Shown: positions 8,364 to 16,850 of the stretch, in pieces
Layout of the letters: each line of letters opens with the position of its first letter
Numbering within the stretch: the stretch's first letter is position 1
Source of the DNA: Mesonia phycicola
GTDB taxonomy: Bacteria > Bacteroidota > Bacteroidia > Flavobacteriales > Flavobacteriaceae
Direction of reading: 5' to 3'
DNA: 64,000 bases
Assembly (NCBI RefSeq): GCF_900141885.1
Contig: NZ_FQYY01000002.1
Location: 310,001 to 374,000 of the forward strand
Translations under genes and position numbers: made by a program
Notes under the pieces: generated by a model
What the model saw: the letters and a program-made list of their open reading frames with translations, nothing else
Told to the model about the DNA's origin: nothing
Database searches by the model: none

Positions 8364-9698
8364 TTACATAAAATATTTAATTGCATCACTTAAATCTAAT
8401 ACTGTAGCATTATCAAGATTACTTTCTAAAATACTGCTACCTGCTGCAGACCTATAACCTGCTGCACAATGTACTACCACTGGTTTATCTGTTGGTACTT
8501 CATTAGCTCTTTCTCTTAACTCGTGAAGAGGAATATTAATAGAATTGGTAAAAGGTTTATTTTCTTCTACTTCTGCTACATTTCTAATATCTACAATAGT
8601 ATATTTTTCTTGATTATTTTTAAACTCTTCTAGATTAATTTCTGTAGAAGTATTTAAATTATCTGCTAAAGTAATTACTGCTTTTAATTGCTTTTCGTAT
8701 CCAATCTTAGCCATTCTAGATAATGCTATCTCTAACATATCTACAGAAGGTATAGCTAAATAGAAAGGTTCTTCTGGTTTAACAATTGCACCTAACCAAG
8801 TTTCTAATTTTTGAGGTTCTCTTAAACCTTGAATATTTATACTACCTGGCAAGTGATTTGCTTTAAACTCTTCTTGCGCTCTTATATCTACAATAACAGC
8901 TCCAGGTTCTACTTCATTTACATTTAATAAAACTGGTACTTCTCCTACACTTTTTAAGAAATTATCTGGTCCTTTTTTATTAGTATCTACATCAAAGCCA
9001 AAATAATGAGGGATCATTGGTTGATCTTTCAAAATTTCTGCAACAAACTCTTCTTCTGTTTGTTCTTTAAAAGCCCAGTTACCCATTCTTTCGTTACCTA
9101 ATGTTGAAGAAGAAGCATCACTCATATTTTTACCACAAAGTGACCCTGCCCCGTGAGCTGGATAAACAACAGTATTATCTGGTAAGTGAGTAAATTTATT
9201 GTTTATAGTATAGTACATTTGCTTTGCTAACTCTTCTCGTTTAGCTTGCATATTTCCTGCTGTTTCTCTTAAATCTGGTCTTCCTACATTACCGATAAAT
9301 ACAGTATCTCCTGTAAACAATACTTTTTCTTCTTTCAATTCTGTTAAAATTGAAATACTATCTGGAGAGTGTCCTGGTGTATTAATTGCAGAAAATTTTA
9401 TTTCTCCCATTACAAAACTATCTCCATCATCAAAAGTTTGGTGTGGGTAATCTGCACCTAATAATTTACTAACATAAATAGTTGCCCCTGTTTCTTTATG
9501 TATTTGGTAGTGGCTACTTATAAAATCTGCGTGAGGGTGTGTTTCAAAAACAGCTACAATTTTGGCGTTATTCTCTTCTGCAAATTGGTAATAAGGCATT
9601 GGGTTTCTAGCAGGATCTACTACTGCCATTTTCCCTTCAGAAACGATTGCATAACTATAATGTGCTAAAGCTTTATCGTTAAATTGTTTAATATTCAT
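8364..9698 (-). CDS. MBL-fold hydrolase fused to two rhodanese domains (persulfide-dioxygenase-like)
   Basis: 444 aa. The metallo-beta-lactamase domain (1-about 210) has THPHADF (His54, His56, Asp58), His110 in INTPGHSPDS, Asp131 in FTGDTVFIGNVGRPDL, and His182 in YPAHGAGSLCGK, as in ETHE1-type sulfur dioxygenases. Two rhodanese-like domains follow. The first (about 255-345) lacks an active-site Cys, with IPSVD where the loop should be. The second (about 360-444) has HCAAGYRSA with Cys411. Family knowledge: such fusions oxidise or transfer sulfane sulfur from persulfides. It lies 17 bp downstream of the sterol-desaturase-like gene, so it should be co-transcribed from the operator-bearing promoter there. 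Confidence 0.88.
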   Translation of the reverse strand: MNIKQFNDKALAHYSYAIVSEGKMAVVDPARNPMPYYQFAEENNAKIVAVFETHPHADFISSHYQIHKETGATIYVSKLLGADYPHQTFDDGDSFVMGEIKFSAINTPGHSPDSISILTELKEEKVLFTGDTVFIGNVGRPDLRETAGNMQAKREELAKQMYYTINNKFTHLPDNTVVYPAHGAGSLCGKNMSDASSSTLGNERMGNWAFKEQTEEEFVAEILKDQPMIPHYFGFDVDTNKKGPDNFLKSVGEVPVLLNVNEVEPGAVIVDIRAQEEFKANHLPGSINIQGLREPQKLETWLGAIVKPEEPFYLAIPSVDMLEIALSRMAKIGYEKQLKAVITLADNLNTSTEINLEEFKNNQEKYTIVDIRNVAEVEENKPFTNSINIPLHELRERANEVPTDKPVVVHCAAGYRSAAGSSILESNLDNATVLDLSDAIKYFM

Positions 9699-9715
9699 TG
9701 ATGTAGAGTTTTATT

Positions 9716-10603
9716 TTATTTCTTTATTTTTTTAGTTTGAAAAGGATATGTTAGTTGCTCTGTAAAGTTTTCTGGAAAACTCTCGTCTCCAGCAAATCCT
9801 AATTCTATATTTTGTCCGTTTGTGGGCACATAGGCTGTTTTAAAAAGATAATCCCAAATGCTTAAACTCAAACCATAATTCATTCCGTAAGGGTGTTCTT
9901 CTGGTAAATCTTTTACGTGGTGCCAAATATGCATTTTAGGGTTATTAAATATATAACCTAACCAACCATAACCCCAGCCTACATTTGCGTGATTTAAATG
10001 ACCTATAAAAACTGCAAACATATGGATGATAAAAAATTGTTCTATCCCAAAACCTATCATTGCTAAAGGAATGTATTGCACACTTTTATATACAATAGTC
10101 TCCATAAAATGAAAGCGAAACTGTGCTGCAAACCCCATTTGTTTTACGCTGTGATGTACTTGATGAAACTTCCAGAGCCAGGCTCTTTTGTGCAATTGGC
10201 GATGTACATTCCATTGTATAAAATCTGCAATGACAAACATAATAAGTAATTGTGCCCAAACAGGAAAAGTTTGTACTTCTAGTGCTACAATATTTTTAAT
10301 ACCAAAAAGTGCTAAAAAATCATTAAATAACTCTACCCCAACATTAGAAATAGCGTTATAACCAATTAATGAAAATAGAAAAAAGTTAAAAATGATATAA
10401 AAACTATCTAACCAAAAACCTTTTCTAAAAATTGGTTGATTTTTTCTCCAAGGAATAAAAATTTCTAATAACCAAACTAACAGTGATAAAGCAATTAGCC
10501 AATAGAAATAATTAATCCACGATGGGGTAGTAATTTCAGTTATTAAATAGTTGAAATATCCCGTGAATGAGTTTTCTATTATATGTAGATACTTATTTAG
10601 CAT
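9716..10603 (-). CDS. Sterol desaturase / fatty-acid hydroxylase family membrane protein
   Basis: 295 aa from the ATG at 10603. A further ATG lies 30 nt upstream, but it would fall between the -7 box and the preferred start, and only the 10603 start keeps the 17-nt spacing seen at the sister promoters. Di-iron histidine clusters are visible: HRQLHKR, FHQVHH, the FIGHLNHANVG region and MHIWHHVKD...EEH. About four membrane helices (near 40-56, 68-88, 120-138 and 185-210) give the fatty-acid hydroxylase topology. The substrate is unknown. It is the promoter-proximal gene of an operon with the MBL-rhodanese protein, so a role linked to sulfur or lipid oxidation is an inference from context. Confidence 0.82.
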   Translation of the reverse strand: MLNKYLHIIENSFTGYFNYLITEITTPSWINYFYWLIALSLLVWLLEIFIPWRKNQPIFRKGFWLDSFYIIFNFFLFSLIGYNAISNVGVELFNDFLALFGIKNIVALEVQTFPVWAQLLIMFVIADFIQWNVHRQLHKRAWLWKFHQVHHSVKQMGFAAQFRFHFMETIVYKSVQYIPLAMIGFGIEQFFIIHMFAVFIGHLNHANVGWGYGWLGYIFNNPKMHIWHHVKDLPEEHPYGMNYGLSLSIWDYLFKTAYVPTNGQNIELGFAGDESFPENFTEQLTYPFQTKKIKK

Positions 10604-10620
10604 TTTAGAATGATTGAAAA

Positions 10621-10664
10621 CAAAAATACACATTATCTACACTTATGTAAGTAACTAGAGTTAC
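10621..10664 (-). promoter_or_regulatory. Promoter with putative Crp/Fnr operator for the sterol-desaturase/MBL operon
   Basis: Dyad GTAAC-TAGA-GTTAC at 10651-10664. Then 22 nt, a perfect -7 box TATTTTTG (minus strand), then 17 nt to the ATG at 10603. Spacing is identical to the YeeE promoter. Confidence 0.7.
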
Positions 10665-10709
10665 ATTAGAGGTTTTTAATAAGTGAAGTTGTAGAAAGGG
10701 AATCAAATT

Positions 10710-11321
10710 TTATTTCTTTTTAGCAAACATTCTTACTACAGAGCCTTTACCTATGTGCTTTTTCCCTTCAGATAGTTCTATTTCTTTTTCTTGTAGTTCT
10801 AAAAACTCAAAATTAGAGAAAGTAGTTTTTAATTCTTCCACAGAAAAAAGAAGTTCTTTGTCTTTTGGTCCGCCAATGTGTGGATATTTTTCTTGATAAG
10901 TTGGATGTTTTTGCCCAAAACCTTCAAAAATAATAACTCCGTTATGTTTAAGTATTTGAGTGATTTTTTGAAAGTAAGTTTCTTTTTTATCTGCTGCAAA
11001 ATGAGCATATATTAATGCTACAGCGTCAAAACTATTAGACTTGTATGATATTTCTAAAAAACTTGCGGTTGTATAGTTAATAGAAACTTGAAGCTCTTTA
11101 GCATATTTTAAGGCTTTCTCTTTCGCTATTTCACTTAAATCAAAAGCTTCTACTTGCCAACCTTTAGTTGCTGCATAAACTGCATTTCTGCCTTCACCTT
11201 CTGCTGGAAACAATATTCTTTTTGGAGATATATTTGATAATTTTTCTGCTAAATATCTATTTGGTTCTTTTCCGTAGATATAATCTTTTGTATTAAATTT
11301 CTGTTCCCAAAATTCTTTCAT
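10710..11321 (-). CDS. Class I SAM-dependent methyltransferase
   Basis: 203 aa. Opens with FWEQKFNTKDYIYGKEPNRYL, then the SAM-binding region RILFPAEGEGRNAVYAATKGW (motif I, about 35-55), the acidic end of the next strand VEAFDLSE, and FDAVALIYAHF (motif IV region). Similar proteins are annotated as TehB- or thiopurine-methyltransferase-like; the substrate is unknown. A GGAGG lies immediately before the ATG, unusual in this Shine-Dalgarno-poor genome, although it is too close to be an ideal site. It is transcribed toward the sterol-desaturase gene but ends before that gene's own promoter, so it is probably a separate unit. Confidence 0.82.
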   Translation of the reverse strand: MKEFWEQKFNTKDYIYGKEPNRYLAEKLSNISPKRILFPAEGEGRNAVYAATKGWQVEAFDLSEIAKEKALKYAKELQVSINYTTASFLEISYKSNSFDAVALIYAHFAADKKETYFQKITQILKHNGVIIFEGFGQKHPTYQEKYPHIGGPKDKELLFSVEELKTTFSNFEFLELQEKEIELSEGKKHIGKGSVVRMFAKKK

Positions 11322-11404
11322 CCTCCATAATATTTAAATTTCGTTTCTAATTTATTAAATCTAGAGAAGATAAGTTTTAAAATTAGAATTAATAAAATAG
11401 TAAA

Positions 11405-11749
11405 CTATTTACAAGTTAATGCTATTTGTTGTTCTTTTAACTCTTCTTTACTTACTGCGGGGTTTATATGATTGTTAAGTTTATCTACAACAAGTTCTCC
11501 TATTTTTAAAGCATCTTCTTTGGTGCAAAAAACTAATTTTTTGTTTAAGCTTGGGATATATTCTTGCTTTATATAAATTTTGCTTGAGATTTTTTTTCTT
11601 ACTTCATAACCATACCCGCCATCAACTTCTATTGCCTGTGCATAGTAATTTGATGTAGTTTCATTATTAGTAAAAAAGCTATTAAACTTAAAAAATAGAA
11701 AAATTAGAATTACTACAGTTATGGTAAAGAATAAATATTTCTTTTTCAT
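11405..11749 (-). CDS. DUF4907 domain-containing membrane-anchored protein
   Basis: 114 aa. An N-terminal hydrophobic helix (about 4-22) is followed by a small domain with YGYEVRKKISSKIYIKQEYIP, FCTKEDALKIGELVVDKL and PAVSKEELKE. The pattern fits DUF4907, in which short proteins of unknown function are anchored at the inner membrane or exported. It lies 85 bp downstream of the Kelch lipoprotein gene in the same orientation, behind a terminator. Read-through of that terminator would make them one unit. The pairing looks familiar for Flavobacteriaceae, but I cannot verify it here. Confidence 0.75.
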   Translation of the reverse strand: MKKKYLFFTITVVILIFLFFKFNSFFTNNETTSNYYAQAIEVDGGYGYEVRKKISSKIYIKQEYIPSLNKKLVFCTKEDALKIGELVVDKLNNHINPAVSKEELKEQQIALTCK

Positions 11750-11768
11750 TATCTAAATATTATAAAAT

Positions 11769-11817
11769 AAAAAAACCAAAGCATATAGGTGAAACACTCA
11801 TATACTTTGGTTTTTTT
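11769..11817 (-). terminator. Hairpin terminator between the Kelch and DUF4907 genes
   Basis: Outer stem AAAAACCAAAG / CTTTGGTTTTT, extended by ATAT/ATAT across a mismatch, with a loop of about 13 nt and a T run on the minus strand. Confidence 0.75.
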
Positions 11818-11834
11818 AAAAAAGTTATATCAAA

Positions 11835-12815
11835 TTAGTCTTCTTCGTCGTATTCATCTTGAGTAAATACCTCGTAGTTATCATCTAAATATAAACTACC
11901 TGTTCTACCTAATAATACAAATGCACGAGTAGCTGTACTAAAACTAACTGCATCTTGTCTTGCTGTAGCTTCAAACTCTGTGATTTTTTCCCAATCATCA
12001 TTTGTTGGATCATACTCCCAAATAGTATCTAATGCACCTCCATTATAACCTGTTGCAAAATAACCATAACCTGCTTGACTAAAGCCTACTGCGTTAGACC
12101 TTACTACGCTATAGCTATCTTCTTCATCTAAATCGTTTAAACGAGTCCAAACTTCAGAAGAAGGGTCAAATTGCCAAAAATCTGTATTATAAACTCCATT
12201 AGTAACACCTGTACCAAAATAAACTAGATCGTTTAATATAAAGTAAGCAGCATCTCTACGCTTACCTCCTCCAAAACCAACCATCTCTGTCCATTGGTCT
12301 GTAGATGGATTATATTTCCAGAAATCTTTTAAATCGTTATCTCCATCGTAACCAGTACCTACATAACCTGTACCGTTGATAGCAAAACCTGTAGCTGATC
12401 TACGAACTCCCCCACCAAAATCTGCGATTGAGTCCCAAGTATTTGTTGCTGGATTATACTCCCAAAAATCTTGAAGTTCATCATCACCATCATAACCTAA
12501 ACCTAAATAACCTTTACCATCTATTGTAAAAGCTGAGGCTGCACTTCTTGGTGTACTAGGAAAATCTGCTTTTTGTACCCAGTAATCACCTTCTATATTA
12601 TATTCCCAAAAATCTGAAAGGTAATCATCTCCATCATAGCCTGTACCCATATACCCTAAGTTATCGATAGTAAAAGCTGCTGCACTACTTCTAGGCACTC
12701 CATCAAAAACAGAACTCTCTACCCAGTTACCTCTATCAAAATCATCATCACTTGAACAAGCAACACCTAATGATGCTAATGCTAATCCTATAAAAAACTT
12801 TTTACCTTTAATCAT
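11835..12815 (-). CDS. Kelch-repeat lipoprotein
   Basis: 326 aa with a lipoprotein signal (LASLGVACSSDDD, lipid Cys near 20). The body is about six tandem Kelch-type blades of 45-50 residues with the recurring pattern GY.GTGYDGD..L.DFWEYNP....W....DF....R..A..F. The early blades (about 35-190) are nearly identical in layout and the last two more diverged; together they should close a beta-propeller. The tail is acidic (DEYDEED). It probably sits on the periplasmic side of the outer membrane or on the surface. Function unknown, presumably protein or glycan binding. The next gene in this direction encodes a DUF4907 protein, while the DUF4270/outer-membrane pair diverges upstream. Confidence 0.83.
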   Translation of the reverse strand: MIKGKKFFIGLALASLGVACSSDDDFDRGNWVESSVFDGVPRSSAAAFTIDNLGYMGTGYDGDDYLSDFWEYNIEGDYWVQKADFPSTPRSAASAFTIDGKGYLGLGYDGDDELQDFWEYNPATNTWDSIADFGGGVRRSATGFAINGTGYVGTGYDGDNDLKDFWKYNPSTDQWTEMVGFGGGKRRDAAYFILNDLVYFGTGVTNGVYNTDFWQFDPSSEVWTRLNDLDEEDSYSVVRSNAVGFSQAGYGYFATGYNGGALDTIWEYDPTNDDWEKITEFEATARQDAVSFSTATRAFVLLGRTGSLYLDDNYEVFTQDEYDEED

Positions 12816-13442
12816 TTTAATTCTAATTTTTATTAATTGTCTTTATAATTTGTATTGAACTTTTTAATTTAATTTTTCACAAAAATCTTTACTGATATTT
12901 TTATATATAATTATATCTAAACCATTCTATATATGTTAAACGTCAAAACTAAAATTTATTTTAATGCTTACCGTATATAGTAACTCTTTTTTTATTTAAT
13001 TGTTACATTTTTTTTTAAAATCACTCTTAAATATCTCTTTATTAATAAGCAAAACTATCAAAAGATTTAATAATTGAGTACTCTACGTAAGAAATTATTA
13101 AGCTCTTCTGCAATTTTATTAGCTATTTTCTAATTATAAAACATTTTTTTGCAACAATTGTAAAATTTAAAACTCTTTATATTGATGATAAATATAATAA
13201 ATGGATTTTTTAGCGTTCTTAATTAGGAGTTTAAACAAACATAATTTGAATATTAGTTGACTATCAAAAAAAATATACCAAATTGTATTTTTTACATATT
13301 AACAACTATATTTACCCGACCAAAAATAGCGTGTTTTTATATCGATACATTAACAATATCTGGCTATAAAAAATCATCATTAATCTATTATTTTTTTCAT
13401 TAGTTATAACTAAGTAATACATTCGCACAAATTTATATTTAT
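12816..13442. other. 627-bp divergent promoter region
   Basis: A very AT-rich gap between the divergent Kelch and DUF4270 genes with no ORF. On the minus strand a perfect TAGTTTTG box (12944-12951) lies about 130 nt before the Kelch start. On the plus strand TTG - 21 nt - TATATTTA (13283-13314) is a one-mismatch candidate for the DUF4270 gene. Both are weak assignments. The length suggests long leaders or regulation I cannot read. Confidence 0.35.
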
Positions 13443-14753
13443 ATGATTACACAGAAGTATCTTAATTACGGTGTGATGCTTTTAATTTTAATTAGCACTT
13501 TCTCTTGCTCGCAAGATGATACAGCTTATGCTGTTGGAGAGTCTTGGTTAGAAAGCAACACTAAAGTTTATTATATAGACACCATGAGCATAGAATCATC
13601 TACGTTTAAATATGACTCTTTAATTTCAGAGTCTAGTACTAGATTGATTTTAGGTGCTTATACAGATGATGTTTTTGGTTATACAGAAAGTCAAATTTAT
13701 TCTCAATTTTATAGTACAAATTATATATTAGACACAGATGCTGTATATGATTCAATAGAAATTATATTAAAGTATGACAACTATTATTATAATGATACTT
13801 TATCTCCTCAAAAATTCTCTGTTTATACTGTAGAAGAAGATATTACTCCAGATGAGGATTATTATTATAATGTTACAGATTTTAAAGTTGACCCTACATC
13901 TATTGGAGATGTTACCGTCTATGCTAGGCCAATATCTCACGATTCTCTTACAATACCTCTAAGTGATGCATATGGAGAAGAAATGTTTAATAAAATATTA
14001 GATAATGATATCAATAATTCAGATGAATTTCTACAAGAATATCAAGGAATAAATATCGTAGCAGACCCTTCAAACACTTCTATTTTGGGTTTCTCTAAAG
14101 ATAGCTTTATTAGAATTTACTATACCATTCCTGATGAAACTGCAGATCAAGAATTAACTTACGATATGCCTTTTAATAGCGTAAATACTTTTCATCTTGT
14201 AAATAATGAAATTGCAGGTACTATTTTTAGCAATTTAGATGATCAGGAAACATATTTATCTAGCTCTGATCCACAATCAAATGGATATAGTTATATTCAG
14301 TCTGGTTCAGGAATAGCTACTAGAATTGCTTTCCCATATCTTGAACGAATTTACGATATTGAAGGAGAAGGTTCATTTATTGACGCTAACGTTGAAATTA
14401 CTCTTAAAAAGAATTCTCATACAGATAATTTATCTACTAGAGATTCGCTAAGCATCTATATTATAGATCAAGACTCTAACGTACTAAGTCAATTAACAGA
14501 TTATACTCAAACTACATCTCTTGGGCTTTTAGACGATGATAACACCGAGTTTAATACAACTACCTATAAAATACCTGTAAAATATTTTATTGAGCAAAAA
14601 CTATCTGAAGTAAATGGTGAAAATTGGTATTTAGCAGTCTACTCACAAGATTTTAATGCCTCTGTAGATAGATATATATTTTATGGTGAAGATGAACAAG
14701 ATGACGACTTAAAATTAAAATTAGAATTAACATATGCCATTTATGATGAATAA
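13443..14753 (+). CDS. DUF4270 domain-containing lipoprotein
   Basis: 436 aa. Lipoprotein signal (LLILISTFSCSQDD, Cys near 22), then a beta-rich Asp/Ser/Tyr-rich protein. It includes the family-typical segments YYIDTMSIESSTFKYDSL, RLILGAYTDDVFGYTES, YDSIEIILKYDNYYYNDT and a late WYLAVYSQDFNASVDRYIFYG. DUF4270 proteins are widespread in Bacteroidota and have no known function. The stop codon overlaps the start of the next gene, an outer-membrane beta-barrel candidate, implying tight co-expression and perhaps a lipoprotein-barrel pair. Confidence 0.82.
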   Translation: MITQKYLNYGVMLLILISTFSCSQDDTAYAVGESWLESNTKVYYIDTMSIESSTFKYDSLISESSTRLILGAYTDDVFGYTESQIYSQFYSTNYILDTDAVYDSIEIILKYDNYYYNDTLSPQKFSVYTVEEDITPDEDYYYNVTDFKVDPTSIGDVTVYARPISHDSLTIPLSDAYGEEMFNKILDNDINNSDEFLQEYQGINIVADPSNTSILGFSKDSFIRIYYTIPDETADQELTYDMPFNSVNTFHLVNNEIAGTIFSNLDDQETYLSSSDPQSNGYSYIQSGSGIATRIAFPYLERIYDIEGEGSFIDANVEITLKKNSHTDNLSTRDSLSIYIIDQDSNVLSQLTDYTQTTSLGLLDDDNTEFNTTTYKIPVKYFIEQKLSEVNGENWYLAVYSQDFNASVDRYIFYGEDEQDDDLKLKLELTYAIYDE

Positions 14754-15987
14754 GAAAAAAAGTTTATTATTTGTACTTATATTGGGAGTACTTGCTTCCC
14801 AAGAAATATTAGCTCAAAATAACTCTTTATCTAGCTCTCCTTATTCTTTAAGTGGTTTAGGCATTCTAAATCAAGTAAGTACAGGTAAAACAAACGCTTT
14901 AGGTAAGGCAGGTATTGCCATGAAATCTAGCACCTCTATAAATAACTTAAACCCTGCATCTTATGCAGGTATACCTTTACATAGTTTCTTTTTTGATGTT
15001 GGAGGGAAAGCTCAATTTGATACCTACGAAACTGCTGGAAATAAAGAAAATAGCTCTAGTGCAAATTTTTCTAATATTTCTTTTGCATTTCCTGTAAATG
15101 ACAAATCTGGTATCGGTTTAACCCTTACCCCTTATTCTAGTGTGGGGTATAATATAGACGGTATAGAGACTGATATTGAAGGCTCTAACAACAGCTTCTC
15201 TACTATTGTTGAAGGTACAGGTGGGTTAAAAGACTTAAAGCTAAGTTATGGTTATAATATATTACCTAATTTAAGCATAGGTAGTTACGCTTCTGTGTTA
15301 TTTGGTAAAATACAACAAACAGAAACAAACGTAATTAACCAAAACCTATTAGTAGTAGAGGACGATAATTATTACCGTGGTTTTAAATTTGGTTTTGGTA
15401 CTCAATATGAATTGAATGAAAACTTTTCTTTTGGAGCAATTGTCAATCTTCCTGTAAGACTATCTGGCGATCAAGAAACTAGTATTACGCAGTTGTATGA
15501 TGACCAAATAGAAGTTTCTACAGAATTAGATGATTTTAAACTTCCTTTAGAAGTTGGTTTTGGACTTCAAACAAAGCTAAATGACAATCTATACGCATAT
15601 GCCGATTATAAACATAGCTTTTGGGATGAAACAGATCAAGAAGATTATATAGGAAAATATACAGATCAAGACTTTTTTGGATTAGGAGTTGAATATATAC
15701 CAAACGAAAACTCTTTAAAATACTGGGAACACATAGAATACAGAGCTGGAGTAAGCTATGATAATGGAAATATTCTTGTAAATGATGAAGAAACTGTAGA
15801 TAATTATGCACTTAGTTTAGGTATTGGTTTACCTCTAAGAAGTACTAAGCATTCTATGATTAATATATCTTATTCTTATGGACAAAAAGGTAAAATTTCT
15901 AATAGCTTAATAAAAGAGAATTATCATTTAATAAGCGTTAACCTAAGTTTTGAAGGAATTTGGTTTGTTAAGCGTAAATTAAATTAA
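14746..15987 (+). CDS. Outer-membrane beta-barrel protein (partner of the DUF4270 lipoprotein)
   Basis: 413 aa from the ATG at 14746. ATGs at 14743 and 14734 are also in frame; the chosen one gives the best signal peptide (MNKKKSLLFVLILGVLASQEILAQ). The mature protein starts NNSLSSSPYSLSGLGILNQ and has a conserved plug-like N terminus (TNALGKAGIAMKSSTSINNLNPASYAG). About a dozen amphipathic strands follow, for example ISFAFPVNDKSGIGLTLTPYSS, and the protein ends in a Phe/Arg-rich strand. The layout recalls FadL/OmpP1-like transporters, but the family is not certain. It overlaps the DUF4270 gene by 8 bp and ends before a strong hairpin. Confidence 0.75.
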   Translation: MNKKKSLLFVLILGVLASQEILAQNNSLSSSPYSLSGLGILNQVSTGKTNALGKAGIAMKSSTSINNLNPASYAGIPLHSFFFDVGGKAQFDTYETAGNKENSSSANFSNISFAFPVNDKSGIGLTLTPYSSVGYNIDGIETDIEGSNNSFSTIVEGTGGLKDLKLSYGYNILPNLSIGSYASVLFGKIQQTETNVINQNLLVVEDDNYYRGFKFGFGTQYELNENFSFGAIVNLPVRLSGDQETSITQLYDDQIEVSTELDDFKLPLEVGFGLQTKLNDNLYAYADYKHSFWDETDQEDYIGKYTDQDFFGLGVEYIPNENSLKYWEHIEYRAGVSYDNGNILVNDEETVDNYALSLGIGLPLRSTKHSMINISYSYGQKGKISNSLIKENYHLISVNLSFEGIWFVKRKLN

Positions 15988-15995
15988 TTATTATT

Positions 15996-16034
15996 TTCTC
16001 CTATAATTATTCTGTTTGAATAATTATAGGAGAA
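15996..16034 (+). terminator. Long perfect hairpin after the outer-membrane protein gene
   Basis: 17-bp perfect stem (TTCTCCTATAATTATTC / GAATAATTATAGGAGAA) with a 5-nt loop. The plus-strand exit is moderately T-rich. The right arm covers the stop codon of the convergent tauE gene, so the structure serves both transcripts. Confidence 0.65.
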
Positions 16035-16830
16035 TTTCTTTATAGAATATATATACTCCCATTAACAATACTAGCCAACCAAAACCTTTCTTTAGTTTGG
16101 CTCCATCGATAAACTTGTTTAAGTAGATTCCTAAAAAAATACCTACTATAGATAAAGCAGAAAATGATAATAGAAAATACCAGTCTATATCTATTTGCAA
16201 AGCATCTCCTAAAAAACCTATTAAAGAGTTTAATGCTATAATAAATAAAGAAGTTGCTGCGGCCTTTTTAATTGGTAGCTTAGCAAAAAATATTAATATG
16301 GGCACAATTATAAATCCTCCTCCTGCTCCTACTAAGCCAGTAACCACTCCTGTAACTATCCCTAGTATTATTAAACTAAAGAGATTAATTGATTTTGTTT
16401 GCTCTAGATTAATGGAAGACATTTCTCTTTTTTTATTAAATATCATAGAAAAAGATGCGACTAACATTAAAGCTGCAAAAAACACCATAATTACCATATC
16501 TTTAGAAATAGTAATTTTTTCATTCTGAAAAATAGTTTCTGGAATGGCTGGTATAATAAACTTTCGGGTAGAAAATACTGCTATTACAGCAGGAACAGCA
16601 AAAATTAAAGAAGTACTAAAATTAACTAATTTTTTTTGTACATTTTTTATTGCGCCAAACATAGAACTGCTTCCTACTACAAATAAAGAATAACCAGTAG
16701 CTAGCACAGGATCTATCCCTAACAAATAAACAAATACAGGCACTGTTAAAATAGACCCCCCTCCTCCAGTAAGTCCCAAAACAACTCCAATTATCAACGC
16801 AGCTATATAACCAAGAATAGTAATTAACAT
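16024..16830 (-). CDS. TauE/SafE-family sulfite/organosulfonate exporter-like permease
   Basis: 268 aa from the ATG at 16830; an in-frame TTG lies directly before it and is 17 nt from the -7 box. There are eight or so hydrophobic helices in two homologous halves. Each half has the glycine-rich TauE signature: GVVLGLTGGGGSILTVPVFVYLLG near the N terminus and GVVTGLVGAGGGFIIVPILIFF near residue 160. Family members move sulfite, sulfoacetate or related anions across the inner membrane. It follows the crp/fnr gene by about 60 bp and has its own operator-bearing promoter. A role in exporting sulfite made by the sulfur enzymes is likely but inferred. Confidence 0.85.
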   Translation of the reverse strand: MLITILGYIAALIIGVVLGLTGGGGSILTVPVFVYLLGIDPVLATGYSLFVVGSSSMFGAIKNVQKKLVNFSTSLIFAVPAVIAVFSTRKFIIPAIPETIFQNEKITISKDMVIMVFFAALMLVASFSMIFNKKREMSSINLEQTKSINLFSLIILGIVTGVVTGLVGAGGGFIIVPILIFFAKLPIKKAAATSLFIIALNSLIGFLGDALQIDIDWYFLLSFSALSIVGIFLGIYLNKFIDGAKLKKGFGWLVLLMGVYIFYKEILL

Positions 16831-16850
16831 CAAAAAAATTTCTTTGTAAA

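Noticed and set aside
10604-10633. Upstream ATG as start of the sterol-desaturase-like gene
   Set aside because: It would place the start upstream of the -7 box (10621-10628), and the extra ten residues look unlike the family N terminus.
12816-13442. Hidden small gene or riboswitch in the 627-bp divergent region
   Set aside because: All frames are short and there is no stable G+C-bearing structure; only weak promoter boxes.
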